From the NCBI GenBank assembly GCA_011391695.1, contig JAABQB010000014.1, forward strand, positions 1 through 59,780: DNA of 59,780 nt, written 5' to 3'. The stretch comes from Desulfobacteraceae bacterium (GTDB lineage Bacteria; Desulfobacterota; Desulfobacteria; Desulfobacterales; RPRI01). Below, piece after piece: positions 33,461-42,150 of the stretch (its first letter is position 1; each line of letters opens with the position of its first letter). A program made the position numbers and the translations under genes. The notes under the pieces were generated by a model, which was given only the letters and a program-made list of their open reading frames with translations, did no database searches and was not told where the DNA came from.

Positions 33461-36136
33461 ATGAATAACACCTGTTACATTGGGATTGATGTCGGTTCCA
33501 TCAGCACAAATTGCGTCGTCATTACGCCGGAGGGTGAAGTCCTTTCTGAAATTTACATGCGGGGGGACGGCCATCCGATCGAGTCGGTGCAGCAGTGTCT
33601 GACCCAACTCACGGCACAGTTGCCTGACACGTATTGCGTCAAGGGTGTTTGCACAACAGGAAGCGGAAGAATTCTTGCAGGCGCGGTCGTCGGCGCGGAT
33701 GTGATTAAAAACGAAATATCGGCCCATGCCCGTGCGACGATACATCTCTATCCTGATGTGCGCACAATATTCGAAATCGGCGGACAGGATAGTAAAGTCA
33801 CGATTGTCAGGGATGGAGCTATCGTCGATTTCTCAATGAACCTGCTTTGCGCAGCGGGCACAGGAAGCTTTCTCGATTCACAGGCCAGAAGATTGAATAT
33901 TACGATTGAAGAATTGAGCACCAGGGCGATTACATCTGAAAATCCCACGGATATAGCCGGCCGCTGTACGGTTTTCGCGGAGTCGGACATGATTCACAAA
34001 CAGCAGGGCGGGCATGAACAGAAAGACATCATGATGGGATTGTGTCACGCCCTTGTCCGAAACTATCTTTCAAATGTTTGCAATGGGAAGGAGATCAAAC
34101 CGCCAATTGTTCTTCAGGGCGGAGTGAGCGCAAACAAGGGAATCTGCCGGGCTTTCAAAGAAGCGCTTCAGTGCGATATCGTGGTTCCACCCTACAATAT
34201 GGTCATGGGGGCCTATGGGGCCGCCCTGATTGCATCAAAATCCGGCATCGAAAAGACAAAATACCGGGGAAAAGAAGCCTCCAGACACACCATTATTACA
34301 AAAGGTTTCGAATGCGGGGATTGTCCCAATTCTTGTGAAATTATCGAGGTCCTCGATGCGGATGAAGTCATCGGAAGAACCGGCGGGCGGTGCGGTAAAT
34401 GGGAGGGAATGACGGGACCGCGTGAAGCCCTCAGGGGAACAGTCCCGATTGTCCCTGTTTCCGGAACTTCCGCAGGCGGTCTAACGGAATATGATGCCTG
34501 CCGACTGGTGGACAATGCCCCTGATCTTATTCAAATAGGCGTTTCCAAAAAAAAAGTCGTAAATATCATGCAGGATGACGGATTTCCTTCCGAATGCGAC
34601 GTTATAGTCATGGGTGCAGGCATAGCAGGCCTGACAGCCGCGGCCCTCCTCTCGAGATCGGGACTTAAGGTTGTGCTGCTTGAGAAGCAGTCAAGACCGG
34701 GCGGATACTTCATGGGATTTAAAAGAAAAGGGTTCACTTTTGACAGTTCCATTCAATGGTTAAACGGGTTCAATGCTGACGGATTTGTTGGCAGGATATT
34801 CGAATACATAGGATCGGATTATCCGAAATGCAAAATGTCGGATCGTATCCGCAGGTACAAGGGTGAATCCTTCGACTACATTCTTACCAGCAACCCTTAT
34901 GAACTCCGCGACCGGCTGATAAAAGATTTTCCCGCCGAAACGGATGGTATAAAGAGGTTTTTTGAGGACTGCAGAAAAATTGGCGTCCACTTCGACAAAT
35001 TAAACGGATGCCTGCGCGCGCACCAAACCATGCCTGAAATTGAAAGAATGATCTTTGGAATTAAAATGCTCGGCTGGGCTGTTCCGGTGTGGAAATATTT
35101 GCGAATTTCTGCTGAAAAAGGCCTGGACAGATACTTCAAAGACAATGAGATAAAAAAAATATTCTGCAGTGAAGAGAAGTTCATGTCCATAATCATGCCG
35201 TTCGCGTGGGTTTTCGCCAACGATCTGCTCTTTCCGCCGGAGGGTGGAGCTGAAGTTTTTGTAAAATGGCTGTGCGGAAAAATTCATAATTCGTCATCGC
35301 AGATATTTTTAAACCATAACGTTAAAGAGGTGCTGGTGAAAAACAAAATGGCCTCCGGAGTACGTCTTTCCGACGGACGGGTCATTAATTCCAAATATGT
35401 TATTGCCGCATGTGACTTAGAAAATCTATATGAGAGGATGCTTCCCGAAGGCTCGGTGCCGGATAAACTGATCCGCCGTCAAAGAGAAGCCGATCTCTAT
35501 TCTTCCAGTGTCACAGTATTTATTGGCCTTGATCTTGATGAGTCCGCCCTCGGATTGCGTGGAGAATTGATATACCTGACTGCCGATGATATTCCGAGGA
35601 AAGATCATTCAGGAGGAGACCCTTATAACAATGCTCTTGTTATTCAGTCTCCTTCGGCAAGAGACAAATTGCTTGCCCCCGAAGGTAAATCGACAATGAC
35701 CATACATTGTTCGGCCCGCATAGATTATGGTGATTTATGGAAGACGGATAAAAACATGGAGCGCGGAACAAGATACAGGGAATTCAAGCAAGAATATGCG
35801 GATATCCTGATCGAAAGAGTTGAAAAGGGCCTCGGAATAAATATAAAAAAGCATATCGAAGTGCTTGAAATTGCGACACCGGTCACATACTGGCGTTATA
35901 CCGGAAATCGCAACGGAAGCACTATGGGAGCAAGTCCAACTGATAAAAATATCAGAAACCAGCTTGCTCATTACAAAACACCGGTTAAGAATTTATTTCT
36001 GGGAGGACACTGGGCGGAATACGGAGGCGGTATGCCGATGGCCGTGAAGGCGGCTTCAAACGCGAGCCTGATGGTTCTGGAAAAATCAAACAAGGAAGAA
36101 TTTAAAAAACTGCGGGATGTCATGGATTTCAAATAA
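33461..36136 (+). CDS. Fusion of BcrD/HgdC-type activase ATPase and CrtI-like FAD oxidoreductase
   Basis: ATG 33461, 4 bp after the upstream stop, is preferred to 33383. The product has 891 residues. Residues 5-285 are an ASKHA-fold activase: YIGIDVGSISTN phosphate loop, FEIGGQDSK, and Cys130 (LCAAGTG) and Cys169 (GRCTVFAES), which match the pair that bridges the dimer 4Fe-4S cluster of HgdC. A Cys-rich tail (CGDCPNSC, GGRCGKW; 285-314) follows. From about 380, VIVMGAGIAGLTAAALL starts a full CrtI-like FAD domain with GGYFMGFKRKGFTFDSSIQW and a C-terminal LFLGGHWAEYGGGMPMAV. The frame is unbroken through the junction. It implies ATP-driven electron delivery joined to a flavin redox step. Confidence 0.88.
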   Translation: MNNTCYIGIDVGSISTNCVVITPEGEVLSEIYMRGDGHPIESVQQCLTQLTAQLPDTYCVKGVCTTGSGRILAGAVVGADVIKNEISAHARATIHLYPDVRTIFEIGGQDSKVTIVRDGAIVDFSMNLLCAAGTGSFLDSQARRLNITIEELSTRAITSENPTDIAGRCTVFAESDMIHKQQGGHEQKDIMMGLCHALVRNYLSNVCNGKEIKPPIVLQGGVSANKGICRAFKEALQCDIVVPPYNMVMGAYGAALIASKSGIEKTKYRGKEASRHTIITKGFECGDCPNSCEIIEVLDADEVIGRTGGRCGKWEGMTGPREALRGTVPIVPVSGTSAGGLTEYDACRLVDNAPDLIQIGVSKKKVVNIMQDDGFPSECDVIVMGAGIAGLTAAALLSRSGLKVVLLEKQSRPGGYFMGFKRKGFTFDSSIQWLNGFNADGFVGRIFEYIGSDYPKCKMSDRIRRYKGESFDYILTSNPYELRDRLIKDFPAETDGIKRFFEDCRKIGVHFDKLNGCLRAHQTMPEIERMIFGIKMLGWAVPVWKYLRISAEKGLDRYFKDNEIKKIFCSEEKFMSIIMPFAWVFANDLLFPPEGGAEVFVKWLCGKIHNSSSQIFLNHNVKEVLVKNKMASGVRLSDGRVINSKYVIAACDLENLYERMLPEGSVPDKLIRRQREADLYSSSVTVFIGLDLDESALGLRGELIYLTADDIPRKDHSGGDPYNNALVIQSPSARDKLLAPEGKSTMTIHCSARIDYGDLWKTDKNMERGTRYREFKQEYADILIERVEKGLGINIKKHIEVLEIATPVTYWRYTGNRNGSTMGASPTDKNIRNQLAHYKTPVKNLFLGGHWAEYGGGMPMAVKAASNASLMVLEKSNKEEFKKLRDVMDFK

Positions 36137-36208
36137 AATAAATGTACGCGAAAATCACTTTGTGACAGGGAATAAGGTCGCAGTTTCAGTTTAATAAGGG
36201 GGATACTT

Positions 36209-36646
36209 ATGGAAAACCTGACTGAAGGATATCCGGTAGTCATCGAGATTCCTGTCGCATGGGGAGAGATGGACGCCTTTCAGCACATCAACAATATTGT
36301 TTATTTCAGATATTTTGAAAGTGCAAGGATCGCTTATTTTGAGAAGCTGAACCTTATGGATATGATGAACAGGACGGGCATAGGTCCTATTCTTGCCTCA
36401 ACGTCATGCAAATTCAGAATTCCTTTGAAATATCCGGATAAAGTCCTTGCCGGAGCCAGGGTATCCTGTATCGAGGAAGACCGGTTTATCATGGATTATA
36501 TTGTTGTCAGCGACAAACATAAAAAAATAGCTGCAGAGGGTGATGGCCTGATAGTGGCCTTCAACTACAGTGAGAACAGGAAGACTTTAATGCCTGAAGA
36601 ACTGAGGCAGCGCATACTAGACATTGAACCGAAACTGCCTCGTTAA
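36209..36646 (+). CDS. 4HBT-family acyl-CoA/ACP thioesterase
   Basis: The 145-residue hot-dog protein has EIPVAWGEMDAFQHINNIVYFRYFESARI, with the conserved Asp and the HxNNxxY segment of YbgC/FadM-type thioesterases. It probably releases or proof-reads acyl chains. It is the last gene of the 32-kb block, 72 bp after the fusion gene, with AGGGGGAT before the ATG. It differs from the ApeK-like thioesterase at 14641. The next gene is convergent and no clear terminator is seen in the 118-bp gap. Confidence 0.86.
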   Translation: MENLTEGYPVVIEIPVAWGEMDAFQHINNIVYFRYFESARIAYFEKLNLMDMMNRTGIGPILASTSCKFRIPLKYPDKVLAGARVSCIEEDRFIMDYIVVSDKHKKIAAEGDGLIVAFNYSENRKTLMPEELRQRILDIEPKLPR

Positions 36647-36764
36647 CACCGCTGCTTACATCGAGACTTCTGCATACCATTGAAAGCACTCAGAAATTAT
36701 CAGCAAACAGTTCCTTTTCAACCTGCTGACATATCCGTTTGGAAGGGTCTGCAGAGTTCTTCCA

Positions 36765-39700
36765 TCACACAAAACGTTTCATTTCTTCCAGATATTCCGG
36801 GTAACGGGACAGGTAAAAGGAAAGCGCACGCGCAAAATCGGGACCGAGGACACCGTTTATGAACATCTGGCATATTTCCTTTTGACGCAGAAGAGTAAAC
36901 TGAGAAGTGACCCAGATGTGGCGCTCTTCCTCCGGAATTGAACTCATTAACTGGTTGATAGCGCTTCGGGCACGCGGCTGATACATCCAGAAATATAGCG
37001 CGTCAAGAGCGTGAATGCAGATAATCTTTTCCATATCCTGGGCTTCGGCATTGGCTTTTTCCTGAAATTTCTGGGGATGTCCAAGCAGTTCTATCGTATT
37101 AGTCTCCGGAAAGAGGAGCTCTATCTGTGCATAGATGTCCATCAGATCCGACAGCTTTTTCCGGTATTCCCGGAACCGGGTCCGGATATTGGCGTAACGG
37201 TCAGCCGTGCCTTCTATGATCCCGGCCACAATGTCTGATGCTGTTTTGGAAATAATTGCGGCCCATTTCTGAAGCACACCGACTACAGCCTCTACCCCGT
37301 AAGCAGCAAGTATCGATCCGGCGGCATAATTAAGCAACACGGCTATCGGAATGGATAGAATGGTGCGGAAAAAGTTTCCGAAAATCGCACCTTTCGGCAA
37401 ACCGCGAAACGCATTGTGACTTGATAGATATGCCCCATTGGTTATTGCCATAACAGAATATAACAGAACCGGTTGGGTAGCCGTTGTAATATCAAACATC
37501 CGGTCCAGGATGACTGTTTTCACAAGATAATCTAGTAATGGAACCGAAAATCCTGTAAAAAGCAACGAATCCGCAGTTCGGTCCCAGTTTACATAGGCAT
37601 CCCACCTGAGCAGGGGAGATCGGCGAAAACCGCCACCGCCCAGAATCGACTGAAGAACATTGCGGATTCCCGTGATACCGAACCAGATAAAAGCGCCGAA
37701 ATATGCCAGCAGCCACCAGTCCTTGGTAAGAGCAAATGTTGCAAATGCCGGCACGAATCCGATAAAAACCTTCAACAGGTTTTTTAAGTGGGAATTAACG
37801 TAAGTCCAGGGAATGCGCTTCTTTTCATAGATAGAAACAGGAGGCTCCAGGTACAGATCATTGGTAATGACATTCTCTGTTCCGCCAAGTGTAATGACAT
37901 TTCCTTTTTGAGTCACGCGGGCGGCATTTTCCAGCACTTCCCAATCTTCCTTTTGAGAATAAGCCATCCAGCGGATTAATGGCAGAGATTCGGCTATTTC
38001 CAGAAACTTTTTGCTCACATTATCACGGGCAAGGAATGTATGACGCTTGCGTACGTTGAGATATATCGGAATAATGTCTCTTCCGGTACCGACATCCTTC
38101 TTGATCTGATTACGTGCTCTTCGCGGGAGGGTTTCAATAACCGCAAGCCCCATGCCGTGCGATCGACCGGATCGTCCGGTAGAGTCACTTCCAAGGCGTG
38201 CTTTTAGCGGCCTGCTCTTGTACATGATCTGAAGATTGATTATATCGTGGAGGATAACAGTCAGTTTTTCGATCTGCTTTTTCTGTTCAGGAAGATTCCT
38301 GCTCGCCACTTTCTGGATGATCTCAAGAATCAATCGCTTCAGCGCTATAGGGCTCTGCACATTGATGGCTTCCTGAAGCTGGCTGATGGCATGAATATGG
38401 ACGGTTTTACCTGCAGCCCAATCCTTGAGATTAAAGAGTTCCAGTCTTGAGATCCTGCCGTCGCAGTCATAAAGCAACTCCAGCACTTCTTCCACTTCAA
38501 CATTAGACAGATTCAGTGTGATCCTGTATCCTGATTGCAGAGAGGCCAGACGGTCGAGAAGCTCTGCCGGAGACAGCTTCAGCAATTCCGGAATATCGGG
38601 GTCATCGGATGGCGCTGAAGGATTTGGAATATCGGGGTTGCTCGAAGGCTTGAGGTAGCCGGCAATCAGAACTTCCAGATCAAGACGATTCATTTCGTCG
38701 AACCACTTTTTAATCCGGGCCTGTTCGTCATTACCGGCTGTGCAATAGTCTGACCGGAGCTGTCCAGCCTTCTTCTGCAGGGCATTCAGAATATTCTGAT
38801 GAATAAATTTACCCAGATGGAACGTCGACTTCTGACCGATGCCGACAAAAGCGAGGAACTCATTTTCATCCACAGGCGCCGGATCGATTTCGTATATACG
38901 CTTGAAATCTGACAAATGCCTGTGATTAAAGGCTCTGAGCAGTTCCATTACGTAAGCCTGCTGGTACGCAGAAACCTTCCTCCCTTGATCCATGAGACTG
39001 ACAACCGCCGGCTCCTCGAGAAAGCAGAGAAATGCCTGGGAGTCCGGGAATCCCCTTGGAACCCAGATAAGATTTATGTACTTATTTCGAAACCGGGATG
39101 AAAACTCGATTCCGATACGTACATCGATATCCATTATCCGTGCAGCTTCAAGAAGTTCGGTAGCAAAACGCGGTTCGATATAGTTGTAATGAATAATCCT
39201 CAAACGCCTGATACCCTTTATCCAGGCATCCATTATCAGGTGGGTTGAAGATTTGCGCCCCTTTGTATTTGCGTCGTGCACGTGATCGTCAAATGAAATC
39301 TGGTTCCATTCTTCCGGCATTTCGAGAAGATGATATCGTTTGAGCTGCCTGCGGACAACCCTAGGTTTGCCCGAAACTGTAGTACGGAAATCGTGAGCCA
39401 GTTCGAGTTGCTGCCTGTAATTGTCCCGGGTACGAACGACTTCTTTCATGATTTGCATCAAAACACGGGCGGTGTTTTTTGGCATCGGCCCTACGGCTGT
39501 ATCCAGGACTTCATCGCGCAAAGAGCGAAGCGCGCCGAGACGTTCATCCATTCCTCCTATCTCGAGAGAGGTAAGCAGATGGACCATTGCATATGCGATC
39601 CGCAACCTTTTTGTTTCGGCCATCTCTTTAATGCCATGAGAATGGAAATAGCCTGAATATTGCCTGCGTGCATGTTCAAAATCCCGGCCTCTGGAAAAAG

Positions 39701-39842
39701 CATCATTTACAATACCAATCAGCCTGTAATCTCCACGGTCGAAAAGAATGCGGCTGCTCCGGAAGGAAGACAGCTCAGGTCTGCAAATTCTCTCGATTTC
39801 TTCCATTTTTGATTTATTTGTCAAGCTGCCGGTTTCACTCAT
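36765..39842 (-). CDS. Large orphan membrane protein with PHP-like segment
   Basis: The 1025-residue protein matches no family that I can name with confidence. Residues 183-255 read like a PHP phosphoesterase start: FDDHVHDANTKG (His187, His189) followed by GIRRLRIIHYN and IDVRIGIEFS. Residues about 400-420 are a Pro/Ser/Asp-rich linker. Residues about 680-830 hold four or five membrane helices (FVPAFATFALTKDWW, LLAYFGAFIWFGI, FRTILSIPIAVLLNY). The C-terminal 190 residues are helical and charged. It starts 32 bp after the small Lys-rich gene, so the two are likely to be co-transcribed. No ribosome site is obvious. Confidence 0.6.
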   Translation of the reverse strand: MSETGSLTNKSKMEEIERICRPELSSFRSSRILFDRGDYRLIGIVNDAFSRGRDFEHARRQYSGYFHSHGIKEMAETKRLRIAYAMVHLLTSLEIGGMDERLGALRSLRDEVLDTAVGPMPKNTARVLMQIMKEVVRTRDNYRQQLELAHDFRTTVSGKPRVVRRQLKRYHLLEMPEEWNQISFDDHVHDANTKGRKSSTHLIMDAWIKGIRRLRIIHYNYIEPRFATELLEAARIMDIDVRIGIEFSSRFRNKYINLIWVPRGFPDSQAFLCFLEEPAVVSLMDQGRKVSAYQQAYVMELLRAFNHRHLSDFKRIYEIDPAPVDENEFLAFVGIGQKSTFHLGKFIHQNILNALQKKAGQLRSDYCTAGNDEQARIKKWFDEMNRLDLEVLIAGYLKPSSNPDIPNPSAPSDDPDIPELLKLSPAELLDRLASLQSGYRITLNLSNVEVEEVLELLYDCDGRISRLELFNLKDWAAGKTVHIHAISQLQEAINVQSPIALKRLILEIIQKVASRNLPEQKKQIEKLTVILHDIINLQIMYKSRPLKARLGSDSTGRSGRSHGMGLAVIETLPRRARNQIKKDVGTGRDIIPIYLNVRKRHTFLARDNVSKKFLEIAESLPLIRWMAYSQKEDWEVLENAARVTQKGNVITLGGTENVITNDLYLEPPVSIYEKKRIPWTYVNSHLKNLLKVFIGFVPAFATFALTKDWWLLAYFGAFIWFGITGIRNVLQSILGGGGFRRSPLLRWDAYVNWDRTADSLLFTGFSVPLLDYLVKTVILDRMFDITTATQPVLLYSVMAITNGAYLSSHNAFRGLPKGAIFGNFFRTILSIPIAVLLNYAAGSILAAYGVEAVVGVLQKWAAIISKTASDIVAGIIEGTADRYANIRTRFREYRKKLSDLMDIYAQIELLFPETNTIELLGHPQKFQEKANAEAQDMEKIICIHALDALYFWMYQPRARSAINQLMSSIPEEERHIWVTSQFTLLRQKEICQMFINGVLGPDFARALSFYLSRYPEYLEEMKRFV

Positions 39843-39874
39843 AACTGTGTAGGGCCGATTGCAATTGGACAGTT

Positions 39875-39973
39875 TTATTTATTCTTCTTATCCCTCTTTT
39901 CCTGCTTCTTTTCTTTCAATGATTTGGCCGGCTTTTTTTTGGTGTCTTTTTTTACGTCTTTTGATTTTGACAT
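39875..39973 (-). CDS. 32-residue lysine-rich small protein
   Basis: ATG (39973) is preceded by AAGGAGGA at ideal spacing, a near-perfect ribosome site. The frame runs 32 residues to TAA (39875-39877). The product is almost only Lys, Asp, Glu, Ser and Arg (KSKDVKKDTKKKP, EKKQEKRDKK), predicted to be disordered and very basic. Its role is unknown; nucleic-acid or ribosome binding would fit the charge. It lies between the S1-type gene and the large orphan gene on the same strand. The strong ribosome site is the main evidence for it. Confidence 0.7.
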   Translation of the reverse strand: MSKSKDVKKDTKKKPAKSLKEKKQEKRDKKNK

Positions 39974-40121
39974 GTGTGTTCCTCCTTGAATAAAATTAAT
40001 GACATTAATCTTTAATCACGTAATCACGGCATATTCCTCTAATCAGTTTTTCCCCTGTTTTGTATATTTTGAGCTTTATTTGTTGTGCAAAGTTGTCATT
40101 CCTCCGATAATGGGAAAAGCA

Positions 40122-41597
40122 TCATTTGTTCTTTCTGGATTCCATTGCCTGCCGAAGTTTTTCGGCCAGATCACTGACTGGTGCGGGAATTGCTGCTTGA
40201 GCAAAACTTTTCCAGGCATCCTCTTCTTTTGCATCGCCGGGAGCAAGAGTGATTTTACGGTCAAGGGGATGAATCTCCTCCACGGTTACGGCAATAGGAT
40301 CTCCTGCCTTCATCTGTTCGATCAGTCCGGGCTTTTCGGCCCCGCTGAATTTCGATTTCGGGAGAAGCCCGGTAATGCCGGGGGCAAGTGAGACAAAATA
40401 GCCGAATTTTTCCTTTTTCTCCAGAATCCCGATGACGATCTGGCCAACGCTGAATCTTTCCGGCACTTCCAGCCACGGGTCTCCCAGTGCATCACGGATG
40501 CTGAGGGATATCCGTCGCCCTTTCGCATCAACTTCTTTTATCATAACCGAAACCGTTTCACCCGGTTTTACAATATCAGACGGATTGATAACTCTTTTAA
40601 GATAGCTCATTTCGCTTATATGGACCAGTCCCTCTACGCCCGGGGCTATTTCCACAAAAACGCCAAAATTCATACACCGGGTGACTTTCCCGCTCACCTT
40701 CGCTCCGGAATGAAAATTATCCGAAACCTTATCCCAAGGATCCGTGTCAACCTGTTTCATGGAGAGGGATATCTTTTTCTGATTCTTCTTCTCCCCGTCT
40801 GCTACCGCAATAACTTTGACAGAAACCTTATCATCGGCGCTCACAACCTCCTCGGCCTTTTCCGCCCTCGACCAGCTCAATTCCGAAATGTGGACCATGC
40901 CTTCGACTCCCGGAATCAATTCAACAAATGCTCCATAAGGCATGACCTTTGTGACCCGGCCCTTAAAAATATCGCCTGCTTTTAATGTGCTGAAAAATAT
41001 TGCTTTCTCTTTTTCTATAGCCATGGCGAGAAGCTTCCTGCGGGAGACAATTATATTCCTGCCTCCTTCCCCGAACTGGGTAATTAAAAACTGGCAGGTC
41101 TGTCCCACGTAATCTTCAGGCGTTTCAGTATAGTTGACATCTATCTGACTGATTGGGCAAAAGGCACGTCTCTGAAGAATCTCCACATGGAAACCGCCTT
41201 TGCAGGTTGCGCTTATTTTCCCTTCAACTGGAATCTCATTTTCAAATGCGTCTTTTAAAAGTTCAAGCCCTCCGATACCTGAAATAGCTCTTGAAAGGCG
41301 AATCTCGTGATCATCAATTCCAACTACATAAAGCTCAATTTCATCGCCTTCGATAAAGGGCATGTTTCCATCGCCGTCTAAAAGCTCAGCCCGTTCAACG
41401 GTGCCATCAACCTTCGTGCCGGTATCCATAAAAACCGAGTCTTTTCCTATGGAAATGATCTTTCCCTTTATCCTGTCCCCGAGCTGAAGATCGTCTTTCA
41501 TGCCGGAGCTGTACGATTCGAAAAGCTCCGCAAAACTTCGGTCATCATTCTCTTTGTTTTCATTATCAAAGCTTTCATCATCAATGTTTTCTGACAT
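40122..41597 (-). CDS. rpsA: 30S ribosomal protein S1-type RNA-binding protein
   Basis: The 491-residue protein starts with an acidic 35-residue leader and then holds about five S1 beta-barrel repeats (GDRIKGKIISIGKDSVFMD, GDIFKGRVTKVMPYGAFVEL, GAKVSGKVTRCMNFGVFVEI, VGQIVIGILEKKEKFGYFVSL and a degenerate one after the first). Each typical repeat has the VxxxxxxGxxVxxxxGxxGxxHxSE pattern. It is shorter than the six-domain S1 of E. coli, as is common outside the Gammaproteobacteria. GGAG precedes the ATG. It may be the main S1 or a paralogue; I cannot tell from the window. Confidence 0.85.
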   Translation of the reverse strand: MSENIDDESFDNENKENDDRSFAELFESYSSGMKDDLQLGDRIKGKIISIGKDSVFMDTGTKVDGTVERAELLDGDGNMPFIEGDEIELYVVGIDDHEIRLSRAISGIGGLELLKDAFENEIPVEGKISATCKGGFHVEILQRRAFCPISQIDVNYTETPEDYVGQTCQFLITQFGEGGRNIIVSRRKLLAMAIEKEKAIFFSTLKAGDIFKGRVTKVMPYGAFVELIPGVEGMVHISELSWSRAEKAEEVVSADDKVSVKVIAVADGEKKNQKKISLSMKQVDTDPWDKVSDNFHSGAKVSGKVTRCMNFGVFVEIAPGVEGLVHISEMSYLKRVINPSDIVKPGETVSVMIKEVDAKGRRISLSIRDALGDPWLEVPERFSVGQIVIGILEKKEKFGYFVSLAPGITGLLPKSKFSGAEKPGLIEQMKAGDPIAVTVEEIHPLDRKITLAPGDAKEEDAWKSFAQAAIPAPVSDLAEKLRQAMESRKNK

Positions 41598-42150
41598 GTT
41601 TTGGCTCCAAAAAAAATTTAATAGAGGATCCTTTTAACCCTTAACAACACTTAAGGTCAATATTTAACCCGATTTTATCCGTCCGTTTTTCTGCCATGTC
41701 ACCTCCTGCTCCCGCTTAAGTTATACTTTGCCTTCGCTTCAAACAGCCACAACACTCTCACAAACTGCAGCTTTTGATGAGGCATCAATAGATACAACGG
41801 CAATGAATTTCTATTCCATAAACATTTTATAGCAAAATCCGGATAAATATGAAATGTTTTATTGAAACTTCCCGCAGGAAACTGTTTGAACCGAAACAGT
41901 ATAACACTGATCCCGCTACTTGCGGCCGGGCTATAGAGCAAATGAAAAACAGATTGCGGGCAAACTTAATATCTGTTATCCGAAATATCATTATGTAATG
42001 AGTTCCTGATCCTTAAAATAGAGACTTTTGAAGAACGCCCAATTTTGTCCAAGTACAAGGAAGGCGAAAATTTTAACCGCAGGAATACATTGAAGTATTT
42101 CGATGATTGAAATTTGAGCCTGACACAGTAATCGGGCAAAAGGGGGTGTT
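41598..42150. other. Intergenic region between divergent rpsA-like and Fe-S genes
   Basis: This 553-bp stretch holds the promoters of the two divergent units, which I could not fix to clear consensus boxes, and an imperfect palindrome at 42043-42141. A minus-strand frame of 80 codons (41699-41941) has no ribosome site and no protein-like pattern and is not accepted as a gene. Confidence 0.5.
42043..42141. repeat. Imperfect palindromic element upstream of Fe-S gene
   Basis: The ends TTTTGTCC and GGGCAAAA pair with one mismatch. Inside, GGCGAAAATTTTAACC pairs partly with GATTGAAATTTGAGCC, around a central AATAC/GTATT hairpin (42084-42099). The plan is like the element at 21287-21396, with a small tight central hairpin in a larger weak palindrome. 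Confidence 0.5.

Noticed and set aside
4763-36646. Classical aryl-polyene pigment cluster
   Set aside because: Much of the core fits, but no aromatic ammonia lyase is present, and three radical SAM enzymes and the ATP-driven module are not part of that type.
4763-36646. Dialkylresorcinol or flexirubin cluster
   Set aside because: No aromatase/cyclase (DarA-type) or KAS III-like DarB-type gene is visible.
36680-36862. Plus-strand 60-codon frame after the final thioesterase
   Set aside because: It overlaps the end of the convergent 1025-residue gene, has no ribosome site and has no protein-like pattern.
41699-41941. Minus-strand 80-codon frame upstream of the S1-type gene
   Set aside because: No ribosome site and composition unlike the neighbouring genes; it lies where the promoters of the divergent units should be.
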